Source of the DNA: Bacillota bacterium
Lineage (GTDB): Bacteria; Bacillota; Ch66; Ch109
DNA: 64,000 bases
NCBI GenBank assembly: GCA_013178275.1
Contig: JABLWZ010000001.1
Span: 186,001-250,000 of the forward strand
Direction of reading: 5' to 3'
The position numbers and the translations under genes were made by a program. Shown one piece after another: positions 26,201-32,818 of this stretch. The notes under the pieces are model-generated. The model was not told the DNA's origin and did not search any database. It was given only the letters and a program-made list of their open reading frames with translations. How positions within the stretch are numbered: position 1 is the stretch's first letter; each line of letters begins with the position of its first letter.

Positions 26201-26327
26201 TGTCCCAGTCCAAGTTGGTAAATGGTGTGGCGACTTTCATTTCCGAAGTCGGCTTGCCCGCCGCCTCGCCGCCGGCGTCGTCGCCTCTGCGGCCGCCGGC
26301 GCCGTGACGCTGCCGCTGTTGTAGCAA
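23235..26327 (-). CDS. C-terminal part of a frameshifted SLH surface protein (InlB, Calx-beta, Fn3, SLH)
   Basis: Open frame of up to 1030 codons that lacks its own start signal; it continues the GLUG protein of 26237-27373 after a frameshift near 26258-26300. After a short SEMKVATPFTNLDWDTSVW segment typical of GLUG protein ends come an InlB B-repeat (VTFDPAGGTVTP...AGWYTG), a 'transglutaminase-like' stretch, a Calx-beta repeat (VAENGGSVTITVNRSGG...TAGSDYT...ITDDAVYEGGETV), three fibronectin-III domains, a Gly/Ser hinge, a bacterial Ig-like region and three SLH domains (FNDVAAGAWYHRAVSF, DNFADAGDTYYTGYL, SDFADAGQIDAWAKD) that bind wall polymer. Two Fn3 domains are almost identical at DNA level. 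It is the last gene of a two-component operon. Confidence 0.75.
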   Translation of the reverse strand: MLQQRQRHGAGGRRGDDAGGEAAGKPTSEMKVATPFTNLDWDTSVWIFTAGLYPRLKGINYTVTFDPAGGTVTPAVKTVTSGSAYGELPEPARSGFTFAGWYTGINGTGARVEADDTADINTPQTLYAQWEISAASVAITAPVAGAAPQDAAQAETSTSNADYTVTGLTWNEALTVEGKFKGGQVYTATIILTSKNGKEFLAAPFTPTVAGASSVGATTTSGTGVGNTLTFTVTFDATAQVGTLAFSSAAYSVAENGGSVTITVNRSGGSDGAVTVDYATSNGTATAGSDYTAASGTLSFADGETSKTFTVSITDDAVYEGGETVNLTLSNATGGADLGTSAAVLTITDNEVPAPGAPTIQSAIAGDAHVVIAWDSVPGAAGYKIYLSTTSGSYGAALDTVAGAVYGYDATGLTNGTTYYFVVKASNPGGDSGYSNEVSATPQAPAPGAPTIQSAIAGDAHVVIAWDSVAEAAGYKIYLSTTSGSYGAALDTVAGAVYGYDATGLTNGTTYYFVVKASNPGGDSGYSNEVSATPGTVPGAPTDVTATAGNGEATVSFNPPADNGGSAITGYTVTSSPGNITATGADTPITVTGLANGTAYTFTVTAANAAGTGPASAASNAVTPRRPSGGGSGRTASTPAYNAQVKAGSGYETKVPVTVNNDRTASIDISSEDLAQDKNVTITMPSIPNVVTYSAGIPVPDLSMSDEQGTLTLYTNTGSLIIPTNMLTGVSGISGSMAQITIGQGDKSKLPEGIKAAIGDKPLIQLSLSIDGRQTDWNNPGAPVTVSIPYTPLPAELDHPESIVVWHLDGSGNLVTISNGRYDAATGMVTFNAASFSDFMVVYNLVSFNDVAAGAWYHRAVSFIAARGITTGTGDGSFSPGAKLTRGQFLVLLMNAYGIAPDARPQDNFADAGDTYYTGYLAAAKRLEISGGIGNNLFAPDREITRQEMFTLLYNALKSIGQLPPGGSGRALSDFADAGQIDAWAKDAMTLLVENGTVSGSSGMLMPLSTTTRAEMAQVLYNLLLKTPPA
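24727..25278. repeat. Tandem 276-bp duplication encoding two Fn3 domains
   Basis: Copies 24727-25002 and 25003-25278 are head to tail and differ at only a handful of positions (for example Ser-Val-Ala-Glu-Ala versus Ser-Val-Pro-Gly-Ala). The period is 92 codons, so domain duplication kept the frame. It is recent or kept uniform by recombination. Confidence 0.9.
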
Positions 26328-27373
26328 AATTTTATCGTACCAGCACTGCCGGCCACGCCGCCTACATAACCGTTGCCGCTGCCGCTCCCGGTTACGCTGC
26401 CTTTGTTATAGCAGTTTTCAATTGCGCCTGCCATCGTTCCCGCGACGCCGCCGGTATAGCTAACCCCGCTGACGACGCCGGCGTTATAGCAGTATTTCAC
26501 CGCACCATTGCTCTCACCGACCACGCCGCCTATCTTATTGCTGCTACCGGTTATGCTGCCGGTATTGTAGCAGTATTGGATTTGGGTTGTCGCGTCGCTG
26601 CCATAACCCACAACGCCGCCGACAGTGCTGCTGCCGGTTACGCTGCCGGTGTTATAGCAGTTCACTACTGTCCCCCTAACTAAATATCCAACCACGCCGC
26701 CGATATAACCAGGGTCGGCGCTCCCGTTTACGCTGCCGGTATTGTAGCAGTTTTGTACTGTGGCTGTGCCCGAGCTATAACCCACAACGCCCCCGATACC
26801 AGACGTACCGGCGATATAGCTATCCTCCACGCCGACATTTTTCACCGTAGCAGGGGTGTCTATCCAGCCGAAAAACCCCCGATAATTGCCGCCATTACAA
26901 TATATGCCGCTGACCGTATGCCCTCCGCCGTCGAAAACGCCGGTGAACGCCTTGCCGTTGGTTCCGATGGGCCTCCAGGCGCGGGCCGCGGCGCCGGCGT
27001 TATTTTTAAGCTCCGCGCTTTCCACAACGCCGTCGCCGTCGTCCGCCCAGGTGTTGAGGACGATATCGGCGGTCAGCTTATAGCCTGCCGCCCTCGCCGC
27101 CGTGGTTTTTCCGGCGCCGGTGCTGTCGGTATAAGTCACAAGGTTTGCGGCTGCGAAGACCTGTTCTGTCAAATAAGCCAAATCCGCCGACGACGAAATG
27201 GCGAGCGGGTTTGTGTCTTTGTTATAGGGAGCGGTTATGTCCACCACGGTCAGGAATGTGCTGATGCTGCCGTCCCACACCGTTACCGCCGCGCCCGCCG
27301 CCGGCGTAAAGCCCGGCATGAGGCTTATTACCATGCACAGGGTTAAAACGATACTGAATAATCTTTTCTTCAT
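26237..27373 (-). CDS. N-terminal part of the frameshifted surface protein (signal peptide, GLUG repeats)
   Basis: Starts at ATG 27373, 8 nt after GGGGAGG, with a clear signal peptide (MKKRLFSIVLTLCMVISLMPGFTPAAGA). Residues about 100-370 carry six GLUG-type repeats of the pattern IGGVVGY...VxNCYNTGSVxGS, as in adhesin-like surface proteins. The frame runs out at 26237 right after TAPAAAEATTPA; the next domain continues in another frame (23235-26327). Upstream is the lone receiver gene, whose stop lies 74 bp before this start. Together the two parts would make a protein of about 1,370 residues anchored by SLH domains. Confidence 0.75.
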   Translation of the reverse strand: MKKRLFSIVLTLCMVISLMPGFTPAAGAAVTVWDGSISTFLTVVDITAPYNKDTNPLAISSSADLAYLTEQVFAAANLVTYTDSTGAGKTTAARAAGYKLTADIVLNTWADDGDGVVESAELKNNAGAAARAWRPIGTNGKAFTGVFDGGGHTVSGIYCNGGNYRGFFGWIDTPATVKNVGVEDSYIAGTSGIGGVVGYSSGTATVQNCYNTGSVNGSADPGYIGGVVGYLVRGTVVNCYNTGSVTGSSTVGGVVGYGSDATTQIQYCYNTGSITGSSNKIGGVVGESNGAVKYCYNAGVVSGVSYTGGVAGTMAGAIENCYNKGSVTGSGSGNGYVGGVAGSAGTIKFCYNSGSVTAPAAAEATTPAARRRASRLRK

Positions 27374-27447
27374 CCGGTTGACCTCCCCGCTTTTTTCATA
27401 TCCAAACATCATAAAAAACGCGCTCCGAACATTTTCGACCAGGTTTT

Positions 27448-27816
27448 TCATGAGCACCCACGGCCTTTTCCAAGCCGGTCAAGGGCTTTTTCCAGCCTCT
27501 CCTTCCTCACCGGCTTGAGCAGATAGTCCGCTCCGATCGCGGATATCGCTCCCGCGTATTTGTTATAGGCGGTTACAAAAACGACCTTGATTTCCGGATG
27601 GGTGCCGGAAAGCACCTTGGCCAGTTCCAGCCCGTTTTTCCCCGGCATCTCGATGTCCATAAATACCGCGTCCGGCCGGTCTTCTTCGACAGCGGCCAGG
27701 GCCTTTTCCCCGGCCGTGTACATTCCCGCGATACAGACATTGGGAAGCTCGGATAAAATAAGCTCCATTATCTTCAGCGCGTAAGGCTCGTCGTCAACGA
27801 GCACCACTCTGAGCAT
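27448..27816 (-). CDS. Stand-alone response-regulator receiver domain
   Basis: 122 residues from ATG 27816 (GAGGTG 9 nt upstream). It has the acidic pair VDDEP, phospho-acceptor Asp in VFMDIEMPGKNGLEL (D54), Thr in VFVTAYNKYA and Lys in DYLLKPVRKERLEKAL. It is very similar to the first 120 residues of the regulator at 28037-29134, so it arose by partial duplication and lost the DNA-binding and BTAD parts; the alpha4 region has also lost one residue (YAGAISAIGADY). It may act as a phosphate sink or competitor for the upstream kinase, or be decaying. Confidence 0.8.
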   Translation of the reverse strand: MLRVVLVDDEPYALKIMELILSELPNVCIAGMYTAGEKALAAVEEDRPDAVFMDIEMPGKNGLELAKVLSGTHPEIKVVFVTAYNKYAGAISAIGADYLLKPVRKERLEKALDRLGKGRGCS

Positions 27817-27975
27817 TTTCTCATTCACCTCAACTTCACTCTCGCGGTTTTTCATTCGGGTATATTATAAAAAACGCGCTCTGAACAATTTCTGAACATT
27901 TTTCGACAAAATCTCCCGGACAGGTTTTTTACTTCTTCGTTTCGCTCGGGATGGCGTAACTGCGGGGCTTCGGGC

Positions 27976-28013
27976 AACAAAAGGCCCGGCAGAAAAAATT
28001 TTCTGCCGGGTTT
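27976..28013 (-). terminator. Terminator between regulator and lone receiver genes
   Basis: CCCGGCAGAAAA / TTTTCTGCCGGG 12-bp stem, with CCTTTTG on the minus strand after it. It would separate the kinase-regulator transcript from the receiver and surface-protein genes. Confidence 0.7.
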
Positions 28014-28036
28014 CGGCAATAGTTTATTCGACTTTT

Positions 28037-29134
28037 TTATTCACATATATTTTCGAGGGATTTTTGCGGCAGGCCGAGCTCTTTCATCACCGACCAATAG
28101 CGGTCATACGCTCCAAGCATCCGACCGGTGCTGCCCATCCTGCGACAGCACCGTATGAGCGTTTCATAGGCCGCCTCGTTCATATCGTCTATCCTCAGGA
28201 GGATGTCCACCGCGTCGGCCGCTTTTTCGGGCAGGGCTTTGCCCTCGTAATACAGAGCCATGTCCATGCAGGCCGCCGCCAAAACGTTTTGCAGTTCAAG
28301 CCTTTTGCCGTCGGCCCACTGGTATCCGTCTTCCTCAAAATAGGCACCCGTATATAAGCTCAATGCTTCTTCATATTCGTCGATGTTCCGGTCGTGGACC
28401 CTGCCCATGTCAGCAAGCCGTTTCTCCAGTTCCTCCGCGTCGCAGGCGGCGTCGGAAAGGCGAAGGCTGTAGCCGCCGGCAATCTTTTTCAGTTCCACGC
28501 CGCCGCCAAGCTCTCCTATAGCCTTTTTCAGGTTGTAAAGGGTGGTATGGAACAGTACGCCGGCTTTTTCCGCGTCGAACTTCGGCCACAGCGCCTCGAT
28601 GATTTTTTCCCTCGACAGCACCTTGTGCCGAAGGTGTATCAAAAGGGCCATCAGTTCCTCCGTCTTTCTGGTCCGGAAGCTGAGGGGAGCGCCGGCGGAA
28701 GATGAGACTTCGAATTTCCCGAAACACTGTATCTTAATCCTTTGGTCCCTTTCAGAAACGACCGGCTCGTGTTCTTCGTTTTTTACAAGCCGCGCGAGGG
28801 TTTTTTCCAGACGTTCCTTTCTGACCGGCTTTAAGAGGTAGTCCACGGCGCTGGCCTCAAAGGCCGCTATGGCGTACTGGTTATAAGCGGTGACAAACAC
28901 CACCCTGATTTTCGGATGCCTGTCCGCCAGCTCCTCGGCAAGCTCCAGCCCGTTTTTCCCCGGCATCTCTATATCCACGAACACCGCGTCCGGCCGGTCT
29001 TCCTCTATGGCGGCGAGGGCTGGTTCGGGAGCCGTATACATCCCCGCGATCCAAACGTGGGGAAGCTCCGATAAAATATGCTCCATGTTTTTCAGCGCGG
29101 AGGGCTCGTCGTCAATGAGTGTTATTCTCAGCAT
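28037..29134 (-). CDS. Response regulator with winged-helix and SARP-type BTAD domain
   Basis: 365 residues. Receiver (1-120) has DDEP, D54 in VFVDIEMPGKNG and K in LLKPVRKERL. Residues about 132-225 form an OmpR-like winged helix (IKIQCFGKFEVSS...FRTRKTEELMALLIHLRHKVLSREKIIEALWP). Residues about 235-365 are a bacterial transcriptional activator domain of TPR type (EYEEALSLYTGAYFEEDGYQWADGKRLELQN). This layout resembles SARP-like regulators. It starts 4 bp after the histidine kinase stop, so the two are a cognate pair. Target inferred: the surface-protein locus downstream. Confidence 0.9.
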   Translation of the reverse strand: MLRITLIDDEPSALKNMEHILSELPHVWIAGMYTAPEPALAAIEEDRPDAVFVDIEMPGKNGLELAEELADRHPKIRVVFVTAYNQYAIAAFEASAVDYLLKPVRKERLEKTLARLVKNEEHEPVVSERDQRIKIQCFGKFEVSSSAGAPLSFRTRKTEELMALLIHLRHKVLSREKIIEALWPKFDAEKAGVLFHTTLYNLKKAIGELGGGVELKKIAGGYSLRLSDAACDAEELEKRLADMGRVHDRNIDEYEEALSLYTGAYFEEDGYQWADGKRLELQNVLAAACMDMALYYEGKALPEKAADAVDILLRIDDMNEAAYETLIRCCRRMGSTGRMLGAYDRYWSVMKELGLPQKSLENICE

Positions 29135-29138
29135 TTTT

Positions 29139-31031
29139 TCACCCTGTTTTCACCTTCACGGAAATTTTTGTCTCCGTACCGGGAATGCTCGTTATCTCAA
29201 CGTCCGTACCGTAAAAATGGCCGAGCCTTTTGCGGACGTTCTTAAGCCCGGTACCGGTGCCTTCCTTCTTTTCTCCGCGCAGGATTTTTTCAAGGTCATC
29301 CTCCGCTATCCCCGCGCCGTTGTCCTCTACGGTAATGGTATAGAAGCCTTCGGTTTTTTCTCCCTTTATGGTGAGGCGGCCTTCCCGCTCCACCTTCCGC
29401 AGACCGTGGCGCACCGCGTTTTCGACCAGCGGCTGGATCAGCATGGGCGGGATGAGTATATTCTCGTCGTCTTCCATCTCAATGCTGTATTCAAGGCTGC
29501 CGGCAAACCGGGCCTTTTCAAGGGATAAATAGGCGTTTACCGCCTCTATCTCCCGTTCCAGAGGAACGAGCTTTTCCTCCGAATCGAAATCGAACATGTA
29601 ACGGAGATAGTCCGATAAATCGAGCAGCATGTCCGCTGCTTTCGCGGCGTCGGTGTGGCAGCTGGCGATGATGGCGTTGATGGTATTGTACAGGAAATGC
29701 GGCTTGATCTGCGCCTGCAGGAATGCCGTTTCGCTGCTGAGAACCTTGTCCAGCGCAATCTGAAGCTGCCGGTGGTCGTTGGCGAGCCTCGCCGCCTGCA
29801 CGACTGCGAGGAGAATGATCAGGACGACCGAACCGATTGAGGTTAAAGCTTCAAAGGGAGAGTTTATGATATTGGAACCCTTCAGGATGTCGTGAGCCAC
29901 CGCAAGCGCCATGAAGAGAACGCCGATGACAATCGTGCGCGCGCCGAAAAGCCCTTTGTACGCCGCCTTTGATATGACGAATACGATATAGGCGAGGACT
30001 GAAAGGTTAATCCAGTCGTATGCGGGTGTGATGGCAGTAAAGACGCGGAAGGGGGTAACCAGGGAAAACACGGTGAAGGCGGCGGCTAAAATAAAGTGCA
30101 CACGTACAAGTTTTTTCGAGCCTTCCTCGGGATAAAAGCTGTTTATGAAAACCGAAAACATGAATACGCCCCAATAGAGGCTGATAAAAAACAGAAATAC
30201 CGCCAGTGTATAGGGAAAGTCCGGAAACAGCCTGAGCATAAAATAGTTCTCGGAAAAAAGCAGCTTGAGGGCGATGGTGACGCATCCGATGGAGAAATAG
30301 AGGCTTTCTTTTGAATTCCTCCGCATCAGGAATATGCAGAAAAAGTATATCGCAATAACAAAGAGGCAGCCGAGTATAAAGGCGTCTCTGGCGAAGGACA
30401 GCCGGTCCTCGCTCTGGAGCTGCCCGTAAGAGCCTATCTTTATCCCTTCATATAAGCCTCCGTGGGCTTCGGTGAAGTTTGAGACATGGATGATAATGTC
30501 CAGCACGCCGCCGTTATCGTCGATGCGGACAAGCGCGGGCGCTCTTGCCGGTATGGAAGTCATAGCGTCCGTTCCGGGAGTTCCGGAAAGGGCGTACTCT
30601 TTCCCGTTTACGATAAGACTAGAAGCGGTCAGGGCAGGCATGATTTTAAGGCCGTCCAGTCGGTTATCGCCCGGTATGACCTTAATTCTGTATGTAGCGT
30701 AGCCGAACCCCGGGAAGCTCTCTGCGCCGTTTTGGTACTTGTCCCAGGTGCCCGGCACGTTTACTAGCAGCTTTTCAGCCTGTATCTCAGGCCGGCCGAG
30801 GTCCTTTTCCTGGAGAAATTCCTGCCAGTAAAACTCCCATTCGCCGTCCAGTGCCACCGGACCGTCTTTTTCCATATCCCATCCGGTCAGGTCCAGTACC
30901 CCGTCTTTCACCGCCGGCATTCCGCTGTGGTGGGTATTATAGATTGCGACATAGACCAGCAGAGCCGAAAGGCAGAGCAATGCGGCAAGGCTTACGGTAA
31001 TCCTGACAGCTTTACTGTATTTGCTGACCAT
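29139..31031 (-). CDS. 7TMR-DISM sensor histidine kinase (LytS-type kinase core)
   Basis: 630 residues. An N-terminal membrane helix is followed by an extracytoplasmic 7TMR-DISMED2 jelly-roll domain (about 40-195; LDLTGWDMEKDGPVALDGEWEFYW), seven membrane helices (about 205-400), a short coiled coil, then the His_kinase box QIKPHFLYNTINAI and an HATPase domain (LIQPLVENAVRHGL, DNGAGI, GTGLKNVRKRL). DISMED2 domains are thought to bind carbohydrate, so it may sense wall or environmental sugar. It is 9 bp after an HTH gene and 4 bp before its regulator. Confidence 0.92.
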   Translation of the reverse strand: MVSKYSKAVRITVSLAALLCLSALLVYVAIYNTHHSGMPAVKDGVLDLTGWDMEKDGPVALDGEWEFYWQEFLQEKDLGRPEIQAEKLLVNVPGTWDKYQNGAESFPGFGYATYRIKVIPGDNRLDGLKIMPALTASSLIVNGKEYALSGTPGTDAMTSIPARAPALVRIDDNGGVLDIIIHVSNFTEAHGGLYEGIKIGSYGQLQSEDRLSFARDAFILGCLFVIAIYFFCIFLMRRNSKESLYFSIGCVTIALKLLFSENYFMLRLFPDFPYTLAVFLFFISLYWGVFMFSVFINSFYPEEGSKKLVRVHFILAAAFTVFSLVTPFRVFTAITPAYDWINLSVLAYIVFVISKAAYKGLFGARTIVIGVLFMALAVAHDILKGSNIINSPFEALTSIGSVVLIILLAVVQAARLANDHRQLQIALDKVLSSETAFLQAQIKPHFLYNTINAIIASCHTDAAKAADMLLDLSDYLRYMFDFDSEEKLVPLEREIEAVNAYLSLEKARFAGSLEYSIEMEDDENILIPPMLIQPLVENAVRHGLRKVEREGRLTIKGEKTEGFYTITVEDNGAGIAEDDLEKILRGEKKEGTGTGLKNVRKRLGHFYGTDVEITSIPGTETKISVKVKTG

Positions 31032-31040
31032 CCTGCAACC

Positions 31041-31238
31041 TCACAATTCGCAGCCGGTTTTTTTATACCTTCCCGTCACCACTCTCGCGTCTTCCGGCTT
31101 TTTTGCGTCTTGGGGAATGGCCCAGGCGCGGCCCAGCCTGAATACCCCTTCGATCCGGCCCTGCTCGCACAGAGTCTGGACGCGCCTCTCGGAAATGCCC
31201 CATTTTTGGGCTGTTTGCTTTGCGGATACATACTCCAT
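31041..31238 (-). CDS. Small helix-turn-helix (excisionase/MerR-like) DNA-binding protein
   Basis: 65 residues from ATG 31238, 7 nt after GGGGGA. The sequence YVSAKQTAQKWGISERRVQTLCEQGRIEGVFRLGRAWAIP is a helix_turn_helix_17-type domain with the wing typical of excisionase-like proteins. The short basic tail ends KKTGCEL. It is the first gene of the kinase-regulator operon and lies next to the tRNA-Ala 3' end. No integrase is present beside it, so it is more likely a regulator than an active excisionase. Confidence 0.75.
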   Translation of the reverse strand: MEYVSAKQTAQKWGISERRVQTLCEQGRIEGVFRLGRAWAIPQDAKKPEDARVVTGRYKKTGCEL

Positions 31239-31331
31239 TCGCCATTCCCCCAACCATATGCCTGATACGATTGTATTCGGAGTTCCGAATATAATCAATA
31301 AGCCCTATTGTTGACATACGTATGATAGCAT

Positions 31332-31365
31332 AAAAAGCCCAGCCCAATTTTTCATCGGACTGGGT
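31332..31365 (-). terminator. Terminator of tRNA-Ala
   Basis: Minus strand CCCAGTCC / GGGCTGGG (8 pairs, one wobble) with an 11-nt loop, followed by CTTTTTA, 11 bp past the tRNA 3' end. Confidence 0.85.
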
Positions 31366-31375
31366 TGATTGACTT

Positions 31376-31451
31376 TGGTGGACGATAAGGGACTCGAACC
31401 CTCGACCTCCTGAATGCGAGCCAGGCGCTCTCCCAGCTGAGCTAATCGCCC
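31376..31451 (-). tRNA. tRNA-Ala (anticodon CGC)
   Basis: 76-nt cloverleaf with encoded CCA. Acceptor GGGCGAT pairs with ATCGTCC and contains the G3:U70 pair that marks alanine tRNAs. Anticodon stem CCTGG/TCAGG holds the loop CTCGCAT (anticodon CGC, codon GCG). T arm GAGGGTTCGAGTCCCTT is regular. It has its own promoter (31469-31497) and terminator. Confidence 0.97.
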
Positions 31452-31468
31452 ACTTAAAACACAGGACG

Positions 31469-31497
31469 ATTATAGCACAGTCCGGAACAAGTATCAA
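31469..31497 (-). promoter_or_regulatory. Promoter of tRNA-Ala
   Basis: Minus strand -35 TTGATA (31497-31492), 17-nt spacer, -10 TATAAT (31474-31469). On the plus strand a TATACT at 31515-31520 lies 17 nt from the same -35 position and may serve the racemase gene. Confidence 0.85.
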
Positions 31498-31570
31498 CCC
31501 TGGTTTAGTTGTGCTATACTAGAGAAAATTTCCTGGCAGCAGGACATCACAGTGAAGGGGTAAGTTGCTC

Positions 31571-32818
31571 ATGCGGACCATCAGTCTTGGATACGACCGC
31601 CAGCAGATCGAGTTCGAGCTGGATAAAAGCAGGATAATCAAGGTCCTGAACCCGAACGTCATGGAGATCTCCCGCAGTCCCGAGGAGGAGATACTGGACG
31701 CCCTGAAGAACCCTATCGCCAGTTCCCGCCTGCGCAGCATCGTGAAGCCGGGCGAGAAGATCGCCATCGTCACCAGCGACATCACCCGTCCCTTCCCGAC
31801 CGCCCTGGTGCTGCCATTCGTCCTGGAGGAGCTGAAGTCGGCCCGGGTCAGCCTGGACGATGTGACGGTGGTGCTGGGCCTGGGGATCCACCGTCCCCAC
31901 ACCGACGAGGAGCGGGAGAGGATCATCGGGATGCCGCTTTCGTCCATCCGCTGCCTGGACAGCGACCCCGGCGACTGCGTGCACCTGGGCCAGACCCGCC
32001 GGGGCACCCCGGTGGACGTGTTCCGCCCGGTGGCGGAGGCGGACCGGCGCATCTGTCTCGGCAACATCGAGTACCACTATTTCGCTGGCTACAGCGGCGG
32101 GGTGAAGGCGATCTTCCCCGGGGTATCCACCCACCAAGCGATCCAGAACAACCACAGCATGATGGTGGAGGAGACCGCGATGGCGGGGGTCCTGGAGGGC
32201 AACCCGGTCCGCGAGGACATCGAGGAGATCACGGAATACCTGCCGGTGGACTTCATCCTGAACGTGGTGCTGGACGACAAGAAGCAGGTGGTGCGGGCGG
32301 TGGCGGGCCATCACCAGAAGGCGCACCGACAGGGCTGCCGCTTCCTGGACCAGCTTTACCAAGTGCAGATACCCCGTCTGGGGGAGGTCGTGATAACCTC
32401 GCCGGGCGGTTTTCCCAAGGACCTGAACCTTTACCAGGCGCAGAAGGCCCTGGACAACGCCAAGTACGCCGTGAAACCCGGCGGGATAATCATCCTGGCG
32501 GCTTCCTGCAAGGAGGGGCTGGGTGAGCCGGTTTTCGAGAACTGGGTGATGGAGGCCGAGAAGCCGCAGGACCTCCTGGACCGGCTCGGGCGCCGCTTCG
32601 AACTCGGCGGGCACAAGGCCGCGGCCATCGCCATGGTGCTGAAACGCTCCCGGGTGTTCCTGGTCTCGGATCTGGAGGACTCGCTGGTGGAGAGGCTGGG
32701 CTGCCGTCCCTTCAAAAACTGCACCGACGCGGTAAACCAGGCCCTCCGGGAGATGGGCGAGGACGCCGGGGTGATCGTGATGCCCGCGGGCGGCTCAATC
32801 CTGCCCCGGCTGCGGTGA
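31571..32818 (+). CDS. larA: LarA-type nickel-dependent 2-hydroxyacid (lactate) racemase family protein
   Basis: 415 residues from ATG 31571 (AAGGGG 10 nt upstream). Residues H107 (GIHRPH), H169 (IEYHYFAGYSGG), K179 (GGVKAIFPG) and H195 (IQNNHSMM) match, with a constant offset, the H108, H174, K184 and H200 that hold the nickel-pincer cofactor in Lactobacillus LarA. It should racemise lactate or another 2-hydroxy acid in the cytoplasm. The cofactor-making larB, larC and larE genes are not in this window. A GlcD/GlcF oxidase pair lies 4 kb away on the same strand, which fits lactate use. The 3' end overlaps the convergent lipid-kinase gene by 24 bp. Confidence 0.82.
   Translation: MRTISLGYDRQQIEFELDKSRIIKVLNPNVMEISRSPEEEILDALKNPIASSRLRSIVKPGEKIAIVTSDITRPFPTALVLPFVLEELKSARVSLDDVTVVLGLGIHRPHTDEERERIIGMPLSSIRCLDSDPGDCVHLGQTRRGTPVDVFRPVAEADRRICLGNIEYHYFAGYSGGVKAIFPGVSTHQAIQNNHSMMVEETAMAGVLEGNPVREDIEEITEYLPVDFILNVVLDDKKQVVRAVAGHHQKAHRQGCRFLDQLYQVQIPRLGEVVITSPGGFPKDLNLYQAQKALDNAKYAVKPGGIIILAASCKEGLGEPVFENWVMEAEKPQDLLDRLGRRFELGGHKAAAIAMVLKRSRVFLVSDLEDSLVERLGCRPFKNCTDAVNQALREMGEDAGVIVMPAGGSILPRLR

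Noticed and set aside
23235-26327. Independent 1030-residue protein starting at 26327
   Set aside because: The first residues (QQRQRHGAGGRRG) are an out-of-frame reading of the GLUG gene and there is no start signal; better explained by a frameshift of one gene.
31041-31451. Active integrated element at tRNA-Ala
   Set aside because: Only the excisionase-like HTH was found; no integrase and no repeat of the tRNA 3' end were seen by eye, so only a weak island hypothesis is kept.
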